From a virus: a stretch of 64,000 nucleotides of DNA. The notes beneath the pieces are model-generated. The model had not been told where the DNA came from, ran no database searches, and was given only the letters and a program-made list of their open reading frames with translations. The position numbers and the translations under genes are program-made. Positions within the stretch are counted from its first letter, which is position 1. The number at the start of each line of letters is the position of its first letter. Shown in pieces: positions 15,887 through 23,765 of the stretch. The stretch lies in the IMG/VR virus record IMGVR_UViG_3300033146_003395, positions 1-64,000 of that record. One strand, 5' to 3'.

Positions 15887-16567
15887 CTAAAATTTAAGTG
15901 GACTAATCGGTGATGGCTGTTTTAATTTCCCATTTCTAAAATGTGGTGTTCTAGCCCATTTTACTATTTTGTCTTTATTTCTTAAGACTTCATAATTAAT
16001 TGTCATTTCTAATTGACCTAGTTTATGCTTTCCCATTTCGAGTTCAACCATATTTGGACTTAAAACATTTTTTATTTTTTTATCGAAGCATATTGCAAGT
16101 CTTTTAGCACCTTTTAAATATTTACCTATGGGATATATAATACCATAACTTTTAGATAACTCAAAAAGTTGCTCTCTATTTAAATAATTAAATACAATAG
16201 TATCATCAGCTTTTAATGCTTTATTAAATACATCATTATTAATATAATTTTTAATATCTGACGTTTTATCACCCCTTCTATGCAATAAAACTTCATCATT
16301 ACCTATTAATGGTTTTACTTTAGAAACCATTTTAATCCACTCAGTTCTATTAGATTTTTCATAATTCATCATTATGGGTTTATTACCATCTAAATCTAAA
16401 TAAAAATGATAGGGATTAAGCGTAGAAATCCACTCTTGATACTCAATACCATTATTTTCTAAAGCATGTAATGCTTCATTATATTGACTGATAGAGTAAA
16501 ATGGGTCGATAGTTATAAGGTCAGAGACCTTAAGCATATCTTCATTTAATATATCATTCTGTTCCAT
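15887..16567 (-). CDS. Unknown late protein
   Basis: 226 aa, soluble, no recognised domain. First gene behind a minus-strand late promoter (16586-16593) and ahead of gp2/gp4-like genes. In T4 gene 3 (tail completion) sits at this position, but the sequence shows no gp3 resemblance I can defend. Contains N-K-P-I-M-M-N-Y-E-K and a basic C-terminus. Confidence 0.6.
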   Translation of the reverse strand: MEQNDILNEDMLKVSDLITIDPFYSISQYNEALHALENNGIEYQEWISTLNPYHFYLDLDGNKPIMMNYEKSNRTEWIKMVSKVKPLIGNDEVLLHRRGDKTSDIKNYINNDVFNKALKADDTIVFNYLNREQLFELSKSYGIIYPIGKYLKGAKRLAICFDKKIKNVLSPNMVELEMGKHKLGQLEMTINYEVLRNKDKIVKWARTPHFRNGKLKQPSPISPLKF

Positions 16568-16585
16568 ACTTTTCCTTTTATATAC

Positions 16586-16593
16586 TATTTATA
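16586..16593 (-). promoter_or_regulatory. T4-type late promoter
   Basis: Minus-strand TATAAATA 19 bases before the ATG at 16567; drives the unknown late gene plus gp2/gp4-like genes. A plus-strand early-type promoter lies back to back 30 bases away. Confidence 0.75.
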
Positions 16594-16615
16594 ATATTTT
16601 AGTATTTGAAACAAA

Positions 16616-16657
16616 GTTAAGCTCCGTTTAATGAAACTTATGGTATAATATAGTATA
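16616..16657 (+). promoter_or_regulatory. Phage early-type promoter, family copy 4
   Basis: GTTAAGC, TTATGG-TATAAT (16644-16649), ATAGTATAT; drives 16676-18107. Confidence 0.8.
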
Positions 16658-16675
16658 TTAAAGAAAAGGACTAAA

Positions 16676-16837
16676 ATGGATTTAGTACAAAAAGTAACAG
16701 ATATAGAGGCACAAAACCTTAGTTTAATAGAATTGGCAAATCGTTTATATAATTGTCAAGCAGAAACTGGTGTTGAAGATAAAGAAGATACTCAAGCATA
16801 TAAACTTGTAATGCTTAGAAAGTTAGATGAGATATAA
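16676..16837 (+). CDS. Small protein of unknown function
   Basis: 53 aa after AAAAGGACTAAA; starts M-D-L-V-Q-K-V-T-D-I. One-base overlap with the next ATG. First gene of a plus-strand early operon of five further small genes. Confidence 0.65.
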   Translation: MDLVQKVTDIEAQNLSLIELANRLYNCQAETGVEDKEDTQAYKLVMLRKLDEI

Positions 16838-17112
16838 TGCCAGATTCATTTAAAATGAAATGGGACATTAATTGGCTTTATTTCCTTGTAGTTGCTGTTG
16901 CTGTCAGTCAAGGTGTTCGTAATTATCAACTTCAAAGTGATATAGATAGACTTGAAACTATCGTTATTCATCTTAATAAAAAAGCAGAATTTCAAATGGG
17001 TGTAGCAACGGCACAAAATTATGTAAATGTTATATTAGTTAATGAAGTATTTGATAAAAATATTACAGTTCCTGATGTTAATGTTACTACTGTATTTAAA
17101 GAATATCATTAA
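16837..17112 (+). CDS. Single-pass membrane protein of unknown function
   Basis: 91 aa. One hydrophobic segment (W-L-Y-F-L-V-V-A-V-A-V, about residues 13-23) is followed by a short coiled coil (L-Q-S-D-I-D-R-L-E-T-I-V). Probably anchored in the inner membrane with its C-terminus outside. It lacks the shared C-terminal motif. Confidence 0.6.
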   Translation: MPDSFKMKWDINWLYFLVVAVAVSQGVRNYQLQSDIDRLETIVIHLNKKAEFQMGVATAQNYVNVILVNEVFDKNITVPDVNVTTVFKEYH

Positions 17113-17130
17113 TTATAATGGAATAGATAA

Positions 17131-17397
17131 ATGAATAAATTAAATCAATGGGAAAAGGAAATTATAGAAATGCAAAAAGTTAGATATAAATCTGATAGAA
17201 AAATATTTTTATATTATGAAAACCTAATTGATAAGTATAAAGATGCTTATAAAAAAATGATTGATTATAAGAAATATTTTGAACGAGGTATGAAAGATTT
17301 TACCAAAGAAGGGCTAGAAAAATACCTTAATAAAATCGAGGTATACAGAAAAGCCATGAAAAGAGTCAGAGAAAAATATCCGGAGTACGCAGTATGA
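17131..17397 (+). CDS. Small basic helical protein, C-terminal Y-P-E-Y-A-V
   Basis: 88 aa, rich in Lys/Tyr. Ends R-E-K-Y-P-E-Y-A-V; the codons CCG-GAG-TAC provide a GGAG Shine-Dalgarno 8 bases before the overlapping next ATG. Start ATG 17131 is preceded only by a weak GGAATAGATAA. Function unknown. Confidence 0.65.
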   Translation: MNKLNQWEKEIIEMQKVRYKSDRKIFLYYENLIDKYKDAYKKMIDYKKYFERGMKDFTKEGLEKYLNKIEVYRKAMKRVREKYPEYAV

Positions 17398-17624
17398 GAA
17401 AAAGATATAAAGCAGGTGATGGTATTGAAAAATATTTGGTTGGTCGTACTTATAAACAAATGAGAATTGTAGATTATAATAAAGATAAAAAATATTTTAT
17501 TTGTCAATATGATAATCTTCCGACTCAACATGTAGAAGCCAAATGGGTATTAAGAAGTATTGAAAGTACTAACCCTGTACAAATGTTAAAACTCAAAGAA
17601 AAATTCCCGGAGTATTTTGTATGA
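17394..17624 (+). CDS. Small SH3-like protein, C-terminal F-P-E-Y-F-V
   Basis: 76 aa. The pattern Y-K-Q-M-R-I-V-D-Y-N-K-D-K-K-Y-F-I-C-Q-Y-D-N looks like a small beta barrel. It ends K-E-K-F-P-E-Y-F-V with embedded GGAG for the next gene (4-base ATGA overlap). Function unknown. Confidence 0.65.
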   Translation: MRKRYKAGDGIEKYLVGRTYKQMRIVDYNKDKKYFICQYDNLPTQHVEAKWVLRSIESTNPVQMLKLKEKFPEYFV

Positions 17625-17806
17625 ATGACCTAAAAACTAAAAAGAAAAAGTTAAAAGATTTATTGAGCCGTATTGATATATTAGAATCAGCTATTAAACT
17701 CTATAAAGATAAAGGAATACCTTATGACAAAGAGGTTAAAGACCTTAGTAGCTGTCTCGAAATATTAGAAAATAATAAACAGAATTGTCCAGAGTTTTTT
17801 GTATAA
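17621..17806 (+). CDS. Small helical protein, C-terminal C-P-E-F-F-V
   Basis: 61 aa, two charged helices. Overlaps the previous stop by 4 bases. Ends N-C-P-E-F-F-V then TAA; the next gene has its own AAAGGATAATA site, so here the ending does not serve a coupled ribosome-binding site. Confidence 0.65.
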   Translation: MNDLKTKKKKLKDLLSRIDILESAIKLYKDKGIPYDKEVKDLSSCLEILENNKQNCPEFFV

Positions 17807-17825
17807 TATTTAATAAAGGATAATA

Positions 17826-18107
17826 ATGAGCAAAAAAAGTAATATACGATTTATCATTAAAATTGCTAAATATAATACAAATAATTGGCAAATTAATAAA
17901 GTTATGACAAAATATTATATACGTAAAAGATATGTTGATAAGTATTTTAGAGAAAACTGTTCATGTAAAATAAAATTAGTTGAGTTTTCTACAGGTATAG
18001 AAGACCGCGATTTTAATAATTTAATTGAGATTGCTTTTGATGAATATAATAAAGGGTCAGATTTAAGTAAGTATATCGAGGAAAATTATCCTGAGTGGTT
18101 AATTTAA
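17826..18107 (+). CDS. Small protein, C-terminal Y-P-E-W-L-I
   Basis: 93 aa, Lys/Tyr-rich. Ends I-E-E-N-Y-P-E-W-L-I, a variant of the common ending. Last gene before the convergent capsid operon; its stop is about 20 bases from the capsid terminator hairpin. Confidence 0.65.
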   Translation: MSKKSNIRFIIKIAKYNTNNWQINKVMTKYYIRKRYVDKYFRENCSCKIKLVEFSTGIEDRDFNNLIEIAFDEYNKGSDLSKYIEENYPEWLI

Positions 18108-18126
18108 CCACCCAGGAAAAAGGCAT

Positions 18127-18156
18127 AAAAAAAGCCCTTCTAATAAAAGAAGAGCT
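18127..18156 (-). terminator. Rho-independent terminator of the capsid operon
   Basis: In the minus transcript AGCTCTTCT pairs with AGAAGGGCT (one U-G pair), loop TTTATT, followed by seven U residues. It lies 31 bases past the capsid stop. The plus-strand version has an A-C mismatch and no U tract, so it works on the minus strand. Confidence 0.85.
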
Positions 18157-18186
18157 TAAGATTTAAGTTAAAACTTAATCCGAAGA

Positions 18187-19632
18187 TTAAGCTAAAACAG
18201 TGTTACTAAAGTCTACACCAATCATTGAAGCATAAGGAGATTTCTCACCCATTTGTGCAGCAGAATCCTGCCATGGGTTGGTAGTGATCCCATATCTCGT
18301 CATTGCGATTAACGCTGGTTGACCAGTAGAAACGTGAGTTACTTTTTGAATTTGAACTGGAGTATATGGAGCATAAACACCAATTGAATCTTGATTAGAA
18401 CCTTTGTAAACAACAGTCGCATATTCAGAAGTAGCGAAGTTATCAACGATTACTGAAAATTTGTTATCAAATCTACCAACAACACCACCATTAGCGATTT
18501 GAGGGTTAACTGTAGAGTCTACATTAGATGCAGTAAATCCACCAATTTGCTCTAACATTGTAACAACTTTTGGAGATACAAGTAATTTATTACCAGCACC
18601 ACGACGGTTTAATCTACCAATTTCACGACTCATGTCAGAAAGTTTAGCAGCAAACATACGATATTTTTCAATTTCCCATCTACCATCTTGAACACCAGAA
18701 CCATCATTGATTTTGAATTCAGAAGCTTCAACAGATGCGTTAGTGTTAACAAAGTCAACTACTTCACGGTCAGTTTGTGCTTTAATTTCGTAACCCATAA
18801 GACTCATAAGTTCTTGGTCTGCAAGAACACCATGCATAGCTTTAAGATCTTGGTACATTTCAATTGTATATTCAGCACGTAATTTACGAGTTCTAGCTTC
18901 GATTTGTTTACGTTCAACAGCGATACCAACTTCATTCATTTCATTTCCAACAGTACCACGGATTTCACCATTAGCAGTTGTATAAGAACCAGAATATTGA
19001 GGTAATAGACCTAACCATGTAGCTTCGCTTGAGAAAGTTCTAACAGCAACAACACCGTCACCTGAACCAGATTGAGTAATAGCTTCACCATTTTGAATGA
19101 AAGCATCAACACCAGCTAATTCAACAAGTACACGACCTGCAAAAGTATCAGCACCAGCAATAGAAGCATTTGGAGATTGCGCTTTACCAGGTTTTTCACC
19201 TTGACGAGTAAACTCAGTAGGTTCAACATAAACAACAGTACCAACAGCACCAGAAGTTCCACCAGTTAAAGTATCACCAATTACAGGTGCAACAGTACCG
19301 TCTAAATCAACGATTTGAGCTTTAACATTTGGATTAATAGGATTAGCTTGGTTACCAACAAAACGATTAGTTAAGTTATAGATAAAACCAGTTGGTCCAG
19401 ACATTGGCTGTACACCTAGTAATTCATTAGCAATAAGTGCTGGATAAATTCTACGTAACATAGGCATTAAGAATGGAGTAAATTGAGCAACATCAGAAGC
19501 TATAGTTCCCTCTGCAATCATTTGTTCAGTTTCACGTTTTGTATTAGCCATAACAGCTGCAAGAGTACCTTTATCTAGTTCAGATAATGGTGCATATTTA
19601 GTGCTTTCTAAAAGCGCTTTAAATTCAGACAT
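18187..19632 (-). CDS. 23: Major capsid protein gp23
   Basis: 481 aa; T4 gp23 is 521. It has the gp23 signature R-R-I-Y-P-A-L-I-A-N-E-L-L-G-V-Q-P-M-S-G-P-T-G (written in parts: L-L-G-V-Q-P-M and G-P-T-G). The propeptide probably ends at M-I-A-E (residue 41) before G-T, the equivalent of the T4 cut at I-A-E. An L-L-E-S motif lies at residues 7-10. RBS AAGGAGACTTAA. Its own late promoter is at 19775 with a structured leader; terminator at 18127. Last gene of the head operon. Confidence 0.95.
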   Translation of the reverse strand: MSEFKALLESTKYAPLSELDKGTLAAVMANTKRETEQMIAEGTIASDVAQFTPFLMPMLRRIYPALIANELLGVQPMSGPTGFIYNLTNRFVGNQANPINPNVKAQIVDLDGTVAPVIGDTLTGGTSGAVGTVVYVEPTEFTRQGEKPGKAQSPNASIAGADTFAGRVLVELAGVDAFIQNGEAITQSGSGDGVVAVRTFSSEATWLGLLPQYSGSYTTANGEIRGTVGNEMNEVGIAVERKQIEARTRKLRAEYTIEMYQDLKAMHGVLADQELMSLMGYEIKAQTDREVVDFVNTNASVEASEFKINDGSGVQDGRWEIEKYRMFAAKLSDMSREIGRLNRRGAGNKLLVSPKVVTMLEQIGGFTASNVDSTVNPQIANGGVVGRFDNKFSVIVDNFATSEYATVVYKGSNQDSIGVYAPYTPVQIQKVTHVSTGQPALIAMTRYGITTNPWQDSAAQMGEKSPYASMIGVDFSNTVLA

Positions 19633-19685
19633 TTAAGTCTCCTTATTTTTTAAAAATTTTTATATACTTACCTTTTACGGCAAGC

Positions 19686-19774
19686 GTTACCAATATAAGC
19701 TGTCCCAATGACATTTCAGCTATTTCATCTCTACTTATATTAGCTAGTAATGATATTTAATATCGTTACTGTTT
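19686..19774 (-). promoter_or_regulatory. Structured leader of the capsid mRNA
   Basis: Read on minus: a hairpin right at the transcript start (AGTAACGATATT ... AATATCATTACT), then a 10-bp stem formed by 19734-19743 with 19690-19699. This stem encloses the block TAGAGATGAAATAG-CTGAAAT (19713-19733). The scaffold gene leader holds nearly the same block inside a different stem (20601-20622). A further hairpin GGTAA/TTGCC follows. Shared sequence with changed stems suggests a conserved RNA element. Confidence 0.65.
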
Positions 19775-19782
19775 TATTTATA
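19775..19782 (-). promoter_or_regulatory. T4-type late promoter of the capsid gene
   Basis: Minus-strand TATAAATA followed by AAACAGTAACG; about 140 bases of leader before the capsid ATG. Confidence 0.85.
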
Positions 19783-19802
19783 GTTTGTGTAATCCTTAGG
19801 GA

Positions 19803-20540
19803 TTACACATACTGAGAAAAATCTGTTGCAGCTTTAACGTCTACAACTTCTGATTTATATGCACCTTTTGGAAGCTCAGTTTCTTTAGATTCAATTGATT
19901 CATTGAATGTTTCAGAACGAGAATCAACGATTGATTCTTTAAGAGTTTCAAGAGCAGTAACATAACCTTCTGAACGTTCAAAAGTAATCATTTCAGATAG
20001 TTTTTCGAATTTATCAGCTTCAACGATTGAAAGGCCTTTAGCAGTTTCAGCAATGATACCAGCTTTAAGATATTTATCAGACTCTCTACGAGCTTCAGCT
20101 AAATCAGATTCTTTTTCAGCAAGACGGCTAGTTGCGCGGTCAAGTTGGTTTTCAATAGAATCAGCATCTTCTTTAATATCTCTTTCAGAACGAGCTTCTT
20201 GAATATCTGTAAGTGTAACACCACCGATAACCAGCATAGCATCAAACATTTCTAAAAGTTTTTTAGCTTTTTCGTCTAAGATTTCTGCTTCATACATAGG
20301 TGCATTTTGAGCAACAAATTCTTCAACTACAGAAGTCATATAACCATCAAGAGTGTCTTCAAGGTTTTCTACTTTTTCAGCATATTCTTCTTCAAGAAGT
20401 TCAGCTTTTTCAGCAACTTTAGTTTCAACATGTTCGTCCATCATTTCAACTGATTTAGCCATTACAGCTTTATCGAAAGACTCAGATAGTTGAGCTTTCA
20501 TTTCGTCATTAATTTCTAATGATTCAAATAATTCATTCAT
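19803..20540 (-). CDS. 22: Prohead core scaffolding protein gp22
   Basis: 245 aa (T4: 269), strongly charged and almost wholly helical, typical of the scaffold. The start M-N-E-L-F-E-S-L-E carries the L-F-E-S cleavage motif. The position between gp21 and gp23 matches T4. The scaffold nucleates capsid assembly and is degraded by gp21. RBS CAAGGAACTAAAAA; own late promoter at 20639. Confidence 0.9.
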   Translation of the reverse strand: MNELFESLEINDEMKAQLSESFDKAVMAKSVEMMDEHVETKVAEKAELLEEEYAEKVENLEDTLDGYMTSVVEEFVAQNAPMYEAEILDEKAKKLLEMFDAMLVIGGVTLTDIQEARSERDIKEDADSIENQLDRATSRLAEKESDLAEARRESDKYLKAGIIAETAKGLSIVEADKFEKLSEMITFERSEGYVTALETLKESIVDSRSETFNESIESKETELPKGAYKSEVVDVKAATDFSQYV

Positions 20541-20575
20541 TTTTTAGTTCCTTGTTTTTATCCACTTGGGATTTT

Positions 20576-20638
20576 ATTAAGTCTTGCTCGTATACCAGCA
20601 ATTTCAATCTATTTCAGCTCTAACTTAATCTTCTGTTT
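20576..20638 (-). promoter_or_regulatory. Structured leader of the scaffold mRNA
   Basis: On minus: ATTAAGT (20623-20629) pairs with ACTTAAT (20576-20582). It encloses TAGAGCTGAAATAG-ATTGAAAT (20601-20622), nearly identical to the capsid leader block, plus a hairpin TTGCT/AGCAA. A hairpin ATCC/GGAT follows before the ribosome-binding site. Confidence 0.6.
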
Positions 20639-20646
20639 TATTTATA
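20639..20646 (-). promoter_or_regulatory. T4-type late promoter of the scaffold gene
   Basis: Minus-strand TATAAATA followed by AAACAGAAG, the same downstream context as the capsid promoter (AAACAG). Confidence 0.8.
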
Positions 20647-20712
20647 GTTTAAGAAATTCTTAACTTGAAAACAAATTAAGAATCTATAAACTATATTTTA
20701 ACTATATTTAAC

Positions 20713-21264
20713 TTATACTTCCGAGATAGTCTTAACACTGAAAGATAGACCAACTTTTTTTTCAAGTTTGTCAGCAATTTCAGTAGTATTAGCACCATCG
20801 AATTTTTTAACTTCAGGCCAAATTTTATCACCAGAATTATTGTAACGATTATATAAATCATCACCTTTAATCTTCATATTAGGGTTATCTCCCGGAATAG
20901 CGTATAATAAATCACCAGATTTAGATAAGAATAACTTATCAGTTCCAGCAGGATTACCTATATATACTATATAAGAAGCTTTACCTTCGTGTAAATATGA
21001 ACCTCTTTCAAAGTCAGAAAGTTTAATACCTTCATTTACAGCAAGTGATTTAACTTCTGTAATAGCATCCATATCAATAAGATAATGAAATCTACTTTGA
21101 TCTTCCATAATGTTATTATCAGTGTCATATATAATGTTATTAAACGTATCTAATACACAAACCACTTCATTTGTTTGTGTATTAGCATAATGTTTTCTAA
21201 CACCTTTAGTTTGTACTTCACTTACTGCTTTAGTAAATGAAGCTTCAAAATCAAATATACCCAT
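20713..21264 (-). CDS. Unknown protein inserted between gp21 and gp22
   Basis: 183 aa, not part of the T4 order 21-22-23. Starts M-G-I-F-D-F-E-A-S-F, which could be a head-targeting/cleavage sequence (F-D-F-E before A). The rest is a mixed alpha/beta protein with no recognised family. Its start overlaps the stop of the protease gene, so it is translated with it and is probably a head component. Confidence 0.65.
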   Translation of the reverse strand: MGIFDFEASFTKAVSEVQTKGVRKHYANTQTNEVVCVLDTFNNIIYDTDNNIMEDQSRFHYLIDMDAITEVKSLAVNEGIKLSDFERGSYLHEGKASYIVYIGNPAGTDKLFLSKSGDLLYAIPGDNPNMKIKGDDLYNRYNNSGDKIWPEVKKFDGANTTEIADKLEKKVGLSFSVKTISEV

Positions 21265-22958
21265 TAGTAATCCTTACCGTTTTCAATTTCATCATATTTT
21301 TCATATGTATCAAACGCTTTTTTAGATTCTTTAGTAAATTTACCTAATAAAGAACTTCCATCACGTTTCATAGCTTTTTCGCAAGCCATCATAGCATCAG
21401 AAAGTTCACCTAGTAAGTCACCTGCTTGAGTAGCTTCTTTAAGTGATTCTGCATCCCATTTAGCAAGTGCTGCTAATTCTTTACCTCTAGCAACCCATTT
21501 ACCATCAGTAAAATATACAGTGTTACCATTAGAAAGTTTAGCTGATACTGCAATATCGTCTTCTTTTTTCATACTAGTTACAGATACAGATTCATCTAAT
21601 CTGTATCCTTTTAAAGTTTCAGTTTCAACATCATTATCAAATTGGTCAATACCAACGAAATAACCATCGTCAAAATCAGTAAAAGATACTAAGATTTCAT
21701 CTGGGTTAATTAACATAACCTCACCATCTTTCTTAAGACGTTTTTGAACTTCTTTAGAAATATCTTTGCCTTCAGTAACAGGTTTATTCATATATGAGTC
21801 AAATTTAGCTTTTAAATCAGCTTCTTCTTTTATATGTGCATCTGTTTCAGCTTTATTTGCGAATTTTTCGAATGCTTCTGTTAATTCTTTAGCTTTACAA
21901 CCACAAGATTTCTCGGATTTAGGTTCAGGTTCAACTACAGCAGCCACTTCATCTAAGTCAGTGTCTTGCTTGATAACATCATCAATATCATTAGCAATTT
22001 TTTCTAAGTATTTTGCAGCTTTTTTAGAAGAATCTTTTTTTAGCTCAACATATGCAGCCCAAAATGCATCCACTACTTCTTCAGCAGCTTCATTAGTTTC
22101 TTTAGTTCCATTATCCATATGATCAGCATCAATAACTTCTTTCTTTTTAACACATACAGGACATTCACAATTTTCTTCATGGTCTTCACCATCTGAATTT
22201 TCTATAATTTGTTTTTCTAGTTCATTAACTGCAGAATATGTATCACATTCATTACACTTAAGTTTTAGGTCGCCATCTTCTACAATAAATGAAACAGCAG
22301 CAGCTTTACAACTAGGGCAAGTAACATTTTTAGCTTCTAACATTGCTGTTAGTTTTTCTTTTTCTTCTTTTTTACTTTCCGCAACCATTGTACAACCAGT
22401 AGGGGTACAAACCCATTTACCTTTAGCATCCACTTCATAATCTACACTTTCAAAAAGCATACTTTCATTGAATCCTGTTAAGTTAGCATTATAATCTGAA
22501 GGGGTACTAACAATATCATAAGTAGTTAAATGAAATTCTTCAACTATTTCGCCAACCAGTTTACCAACACCACGAGAGCTAACACCAATTTTAACACCTT
22601 TGTCAATTAATGCTCTCATAACCATAGTTTCTGGGATATTTAATAGTTCAGCTTCACCATATACCATACCTTCTCTCATTTCCAGTTTACGGATTTGAGC
22701 TACAGCTTTCCAAGGGTCAACTGTATTTCTTTGAGGGTGTTCTTTTTCCATTAGAGTGTTGCTAGTTTTACCAGAAATTTCTTTTTGATAAAGATCTACT
22801 GTATCTTCCCAAAGTTTTTTCGCATATATACGACCATTTCTGTTCTTCTTATCGGGAGTTGAGAATGTACCTTTAATTACATACGTCTTCTGATTTGTTG
22901 ATTCGTTAAGTTCAATAACGTTCTCTAAATCAAAAGTTTCTTCGAGAATTAACTTCAT
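21264..22958 (-). CDS. 21: Prohead protease gp21 with a long cysteine-rich C-terminal extension
   Basis: 564 aa; T4 gp21 is 212. Residues 1-165 are the protease: K-E-H-P-Q-R (His74), G-V-S-S-R-G (Ser127/128) and Y-D-I-V-S-T-P-S-D (Asp148), fitting the His-Ser-Asp type site. A candidate self-cleavage site M-L-F-E-S follows (167-171). The remaining 390 residues hold cysteine pairs C-P-S-C, C-N-E-C, C-P-V-C and C-G-C, a helical acidic part and no known domain. The extension may be released as a separate internal protein; that is inference. Confidence 0.88.
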   Translation of the reverse strand: MKLILEETFDLENVIELNESTNQKTYVIKGTFSTPDKKNRNGRIYAKKLWEDTVDLYQKEISGKTSNTLMEKEHPQRNTVDPWKAVAQIRKLEMREGMVYGEAELLNIPETMVMRALIDKGVKIGVSSRGVGKLVGEIVEEFHLTTYDIVSTPSDYNANLTGFNESMLFESVDYEVDAKGKWVCTPTGCTMVAESKKEEKEKLTAMLEAKNVTCPSCKAAAVSFIVEDGDLKLKCNECDTYSAVNELEKQIIENSDGEDHEENCECPVCVKKKEVIDADHMDNGTKETNEAAEEVVDAFWAAYVELKKDSSKKAAKYLEKIANDIDDVIKQDTDLDEVAAVVEPEPKSEKSCGCKAKELTEAFEKFANKAETDAHIKEEADLKAKFDSYMNKPVTEGKDISKEVQKRLKKDGEVMLINPDEILVSFTDFDDGYFVGIDQFDNDVETETLKGYRLDESVSVTSMKKEDDIAVSAKLSNGNTVYFTDGKWVARGKELAALAKWDAESLKEATQAGDLLGELSDAMMACEKAMKRDGSSLLGKFTKESKKAFDTYEKYDEIENGKDY

Positions 22959-22982
22959 TTTATACCTTTTATATTAAGTTGA

Positions 22983-23462
22983 TTACAGTTTTAATTTTTT
23001 TAAAGCTGATTTAATAGAACTTATTGCTAAATCAACTGCTGGAGCTGGCTCAGTTCCATTTTTTTCATAATTTTTCTTTAAATCTGATTTTAAAGTGCTT
23101 TTAATCTCAGCACCACTATCGCCAACACTATTATCGATTGAATGAGAAACTATTGTATCTAGTCCTGAGTCATCAATAAGACCAAAAAATTCTTCATATT
23201 TTTCATCATTATCTAGTTTTTTATCTAAACTAGCTATTAAATTTGCTAACTCTTTTATATCGCCAAAATCTGTACCTTCGGTAATTGATCCACCAGCATT
23301 CATTTCAGCTAAAAGTTGACGTGCAACTGTTTTACCACCAATTTCTTTAACAATTTTTTTGAACTTAGCTCTTAGCTCAGCTCCAACGTGCGCTTTTGCA
23401 TCAGCTGCACCAGTACGACCAACCATACCAACTGCAGATTCAAACAATACTCTTAAACTCAT
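22983..23462 (-). CDS. 68: Prohead core protein, gp68-like by position
   Basis: 159 aa (T4 gp68: 141). The start M-S-L-R-V-L-F-E-S-A has the L-F-E-S cleavage motif. Charged, helical remainder. Order 20-67-68-21 as in T4; sequence similarity alone would not identify it. Stop of the 67-like gene and this start overlap by one base. Confidence 0.65.
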   Translation of the reverse strand: MSLRVLFESAVGMVGRTGAADAKAHVGAELRAKFKKIVKEIGGKTVARQLLAEMNAGGSITEGTDFGDIKELANLIASLDKKLDNDEKYEEFFGLIDDSGLDTIVSHSIDNSVGDSGAEIKSTLKSDLKKNYEKNGTEPAPAVDLAISSIKSALKKLKL

Positions 23463-23701
23463 TATTTCTCACCTTTTCCGTTTTCCCAGCCAGCAGAAAT
23501 ATCTTCAGATTCTGGATTATCTCCATCGGCTTCAACAATTGGGTTTTTGCTAACATTTTGAGCTACATCTAACCTGTCTATATAACTTTTCATTACAGGG
23601 TTTTCTTGAACTTTTGTACGTAAAGCATCTAAAGCCATATCTTCAAATTTGATATAACTTCTATCTTGTGCAGCTTTTACTAAATCTACAGTATTTGACA
23701 T
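23462..23701 (-). CDS. 67: Prohead core protein, gp67-like
   Basis: 79 aa (T4 gp67: 80). N-terminal V-D-L-V-K-A-A-Q-D-R-S-Y-I is followed by a helix and an acidic, Gly-rich tail. The first 48 residues are closely repeated in the protein at 27851-28162. It sits directly after the portal gene, as in T4, with its own late promoter (23728-23735). Confidence 0.7.
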   Translation of the reverse strand: MSNTVDLVKAAQDRSYIKFEDMALDALRTKVQENPVMKSYIDRLDVAQNVSKNPIVEADGDNPESEDISAGWENGKGEK

Positions 23702-23727
23702 TGGTGTTTCCTTTTATTTTATTAATT

Positions 23728-23735
23728 TATTTATA
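23728..23735 (-). promoter_or_regulatory. T4-type late promoter
   Basis: Minus-strand TATAAATA 27 bases before the ATG of the gp67-like gene, in the gap after the portal stop; would drive 67, 68 and 21. Confidence 0.75.
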
Positions 23736-23765
23736 AGATACGATATTATAAGTTAAAATTCTAAC

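Noticed and set aside
15887-16567. Tail completion protein gp3
   Set aside because: Position fits T4 order, but the sequence gives no recognisable gp3 feature.
21766-22122. Plus-strand open frame opposite the protease gene
   Set aside because: Antisense of a clearly coding region, no ribosome-binding site, hydrophobic low-complexity product.
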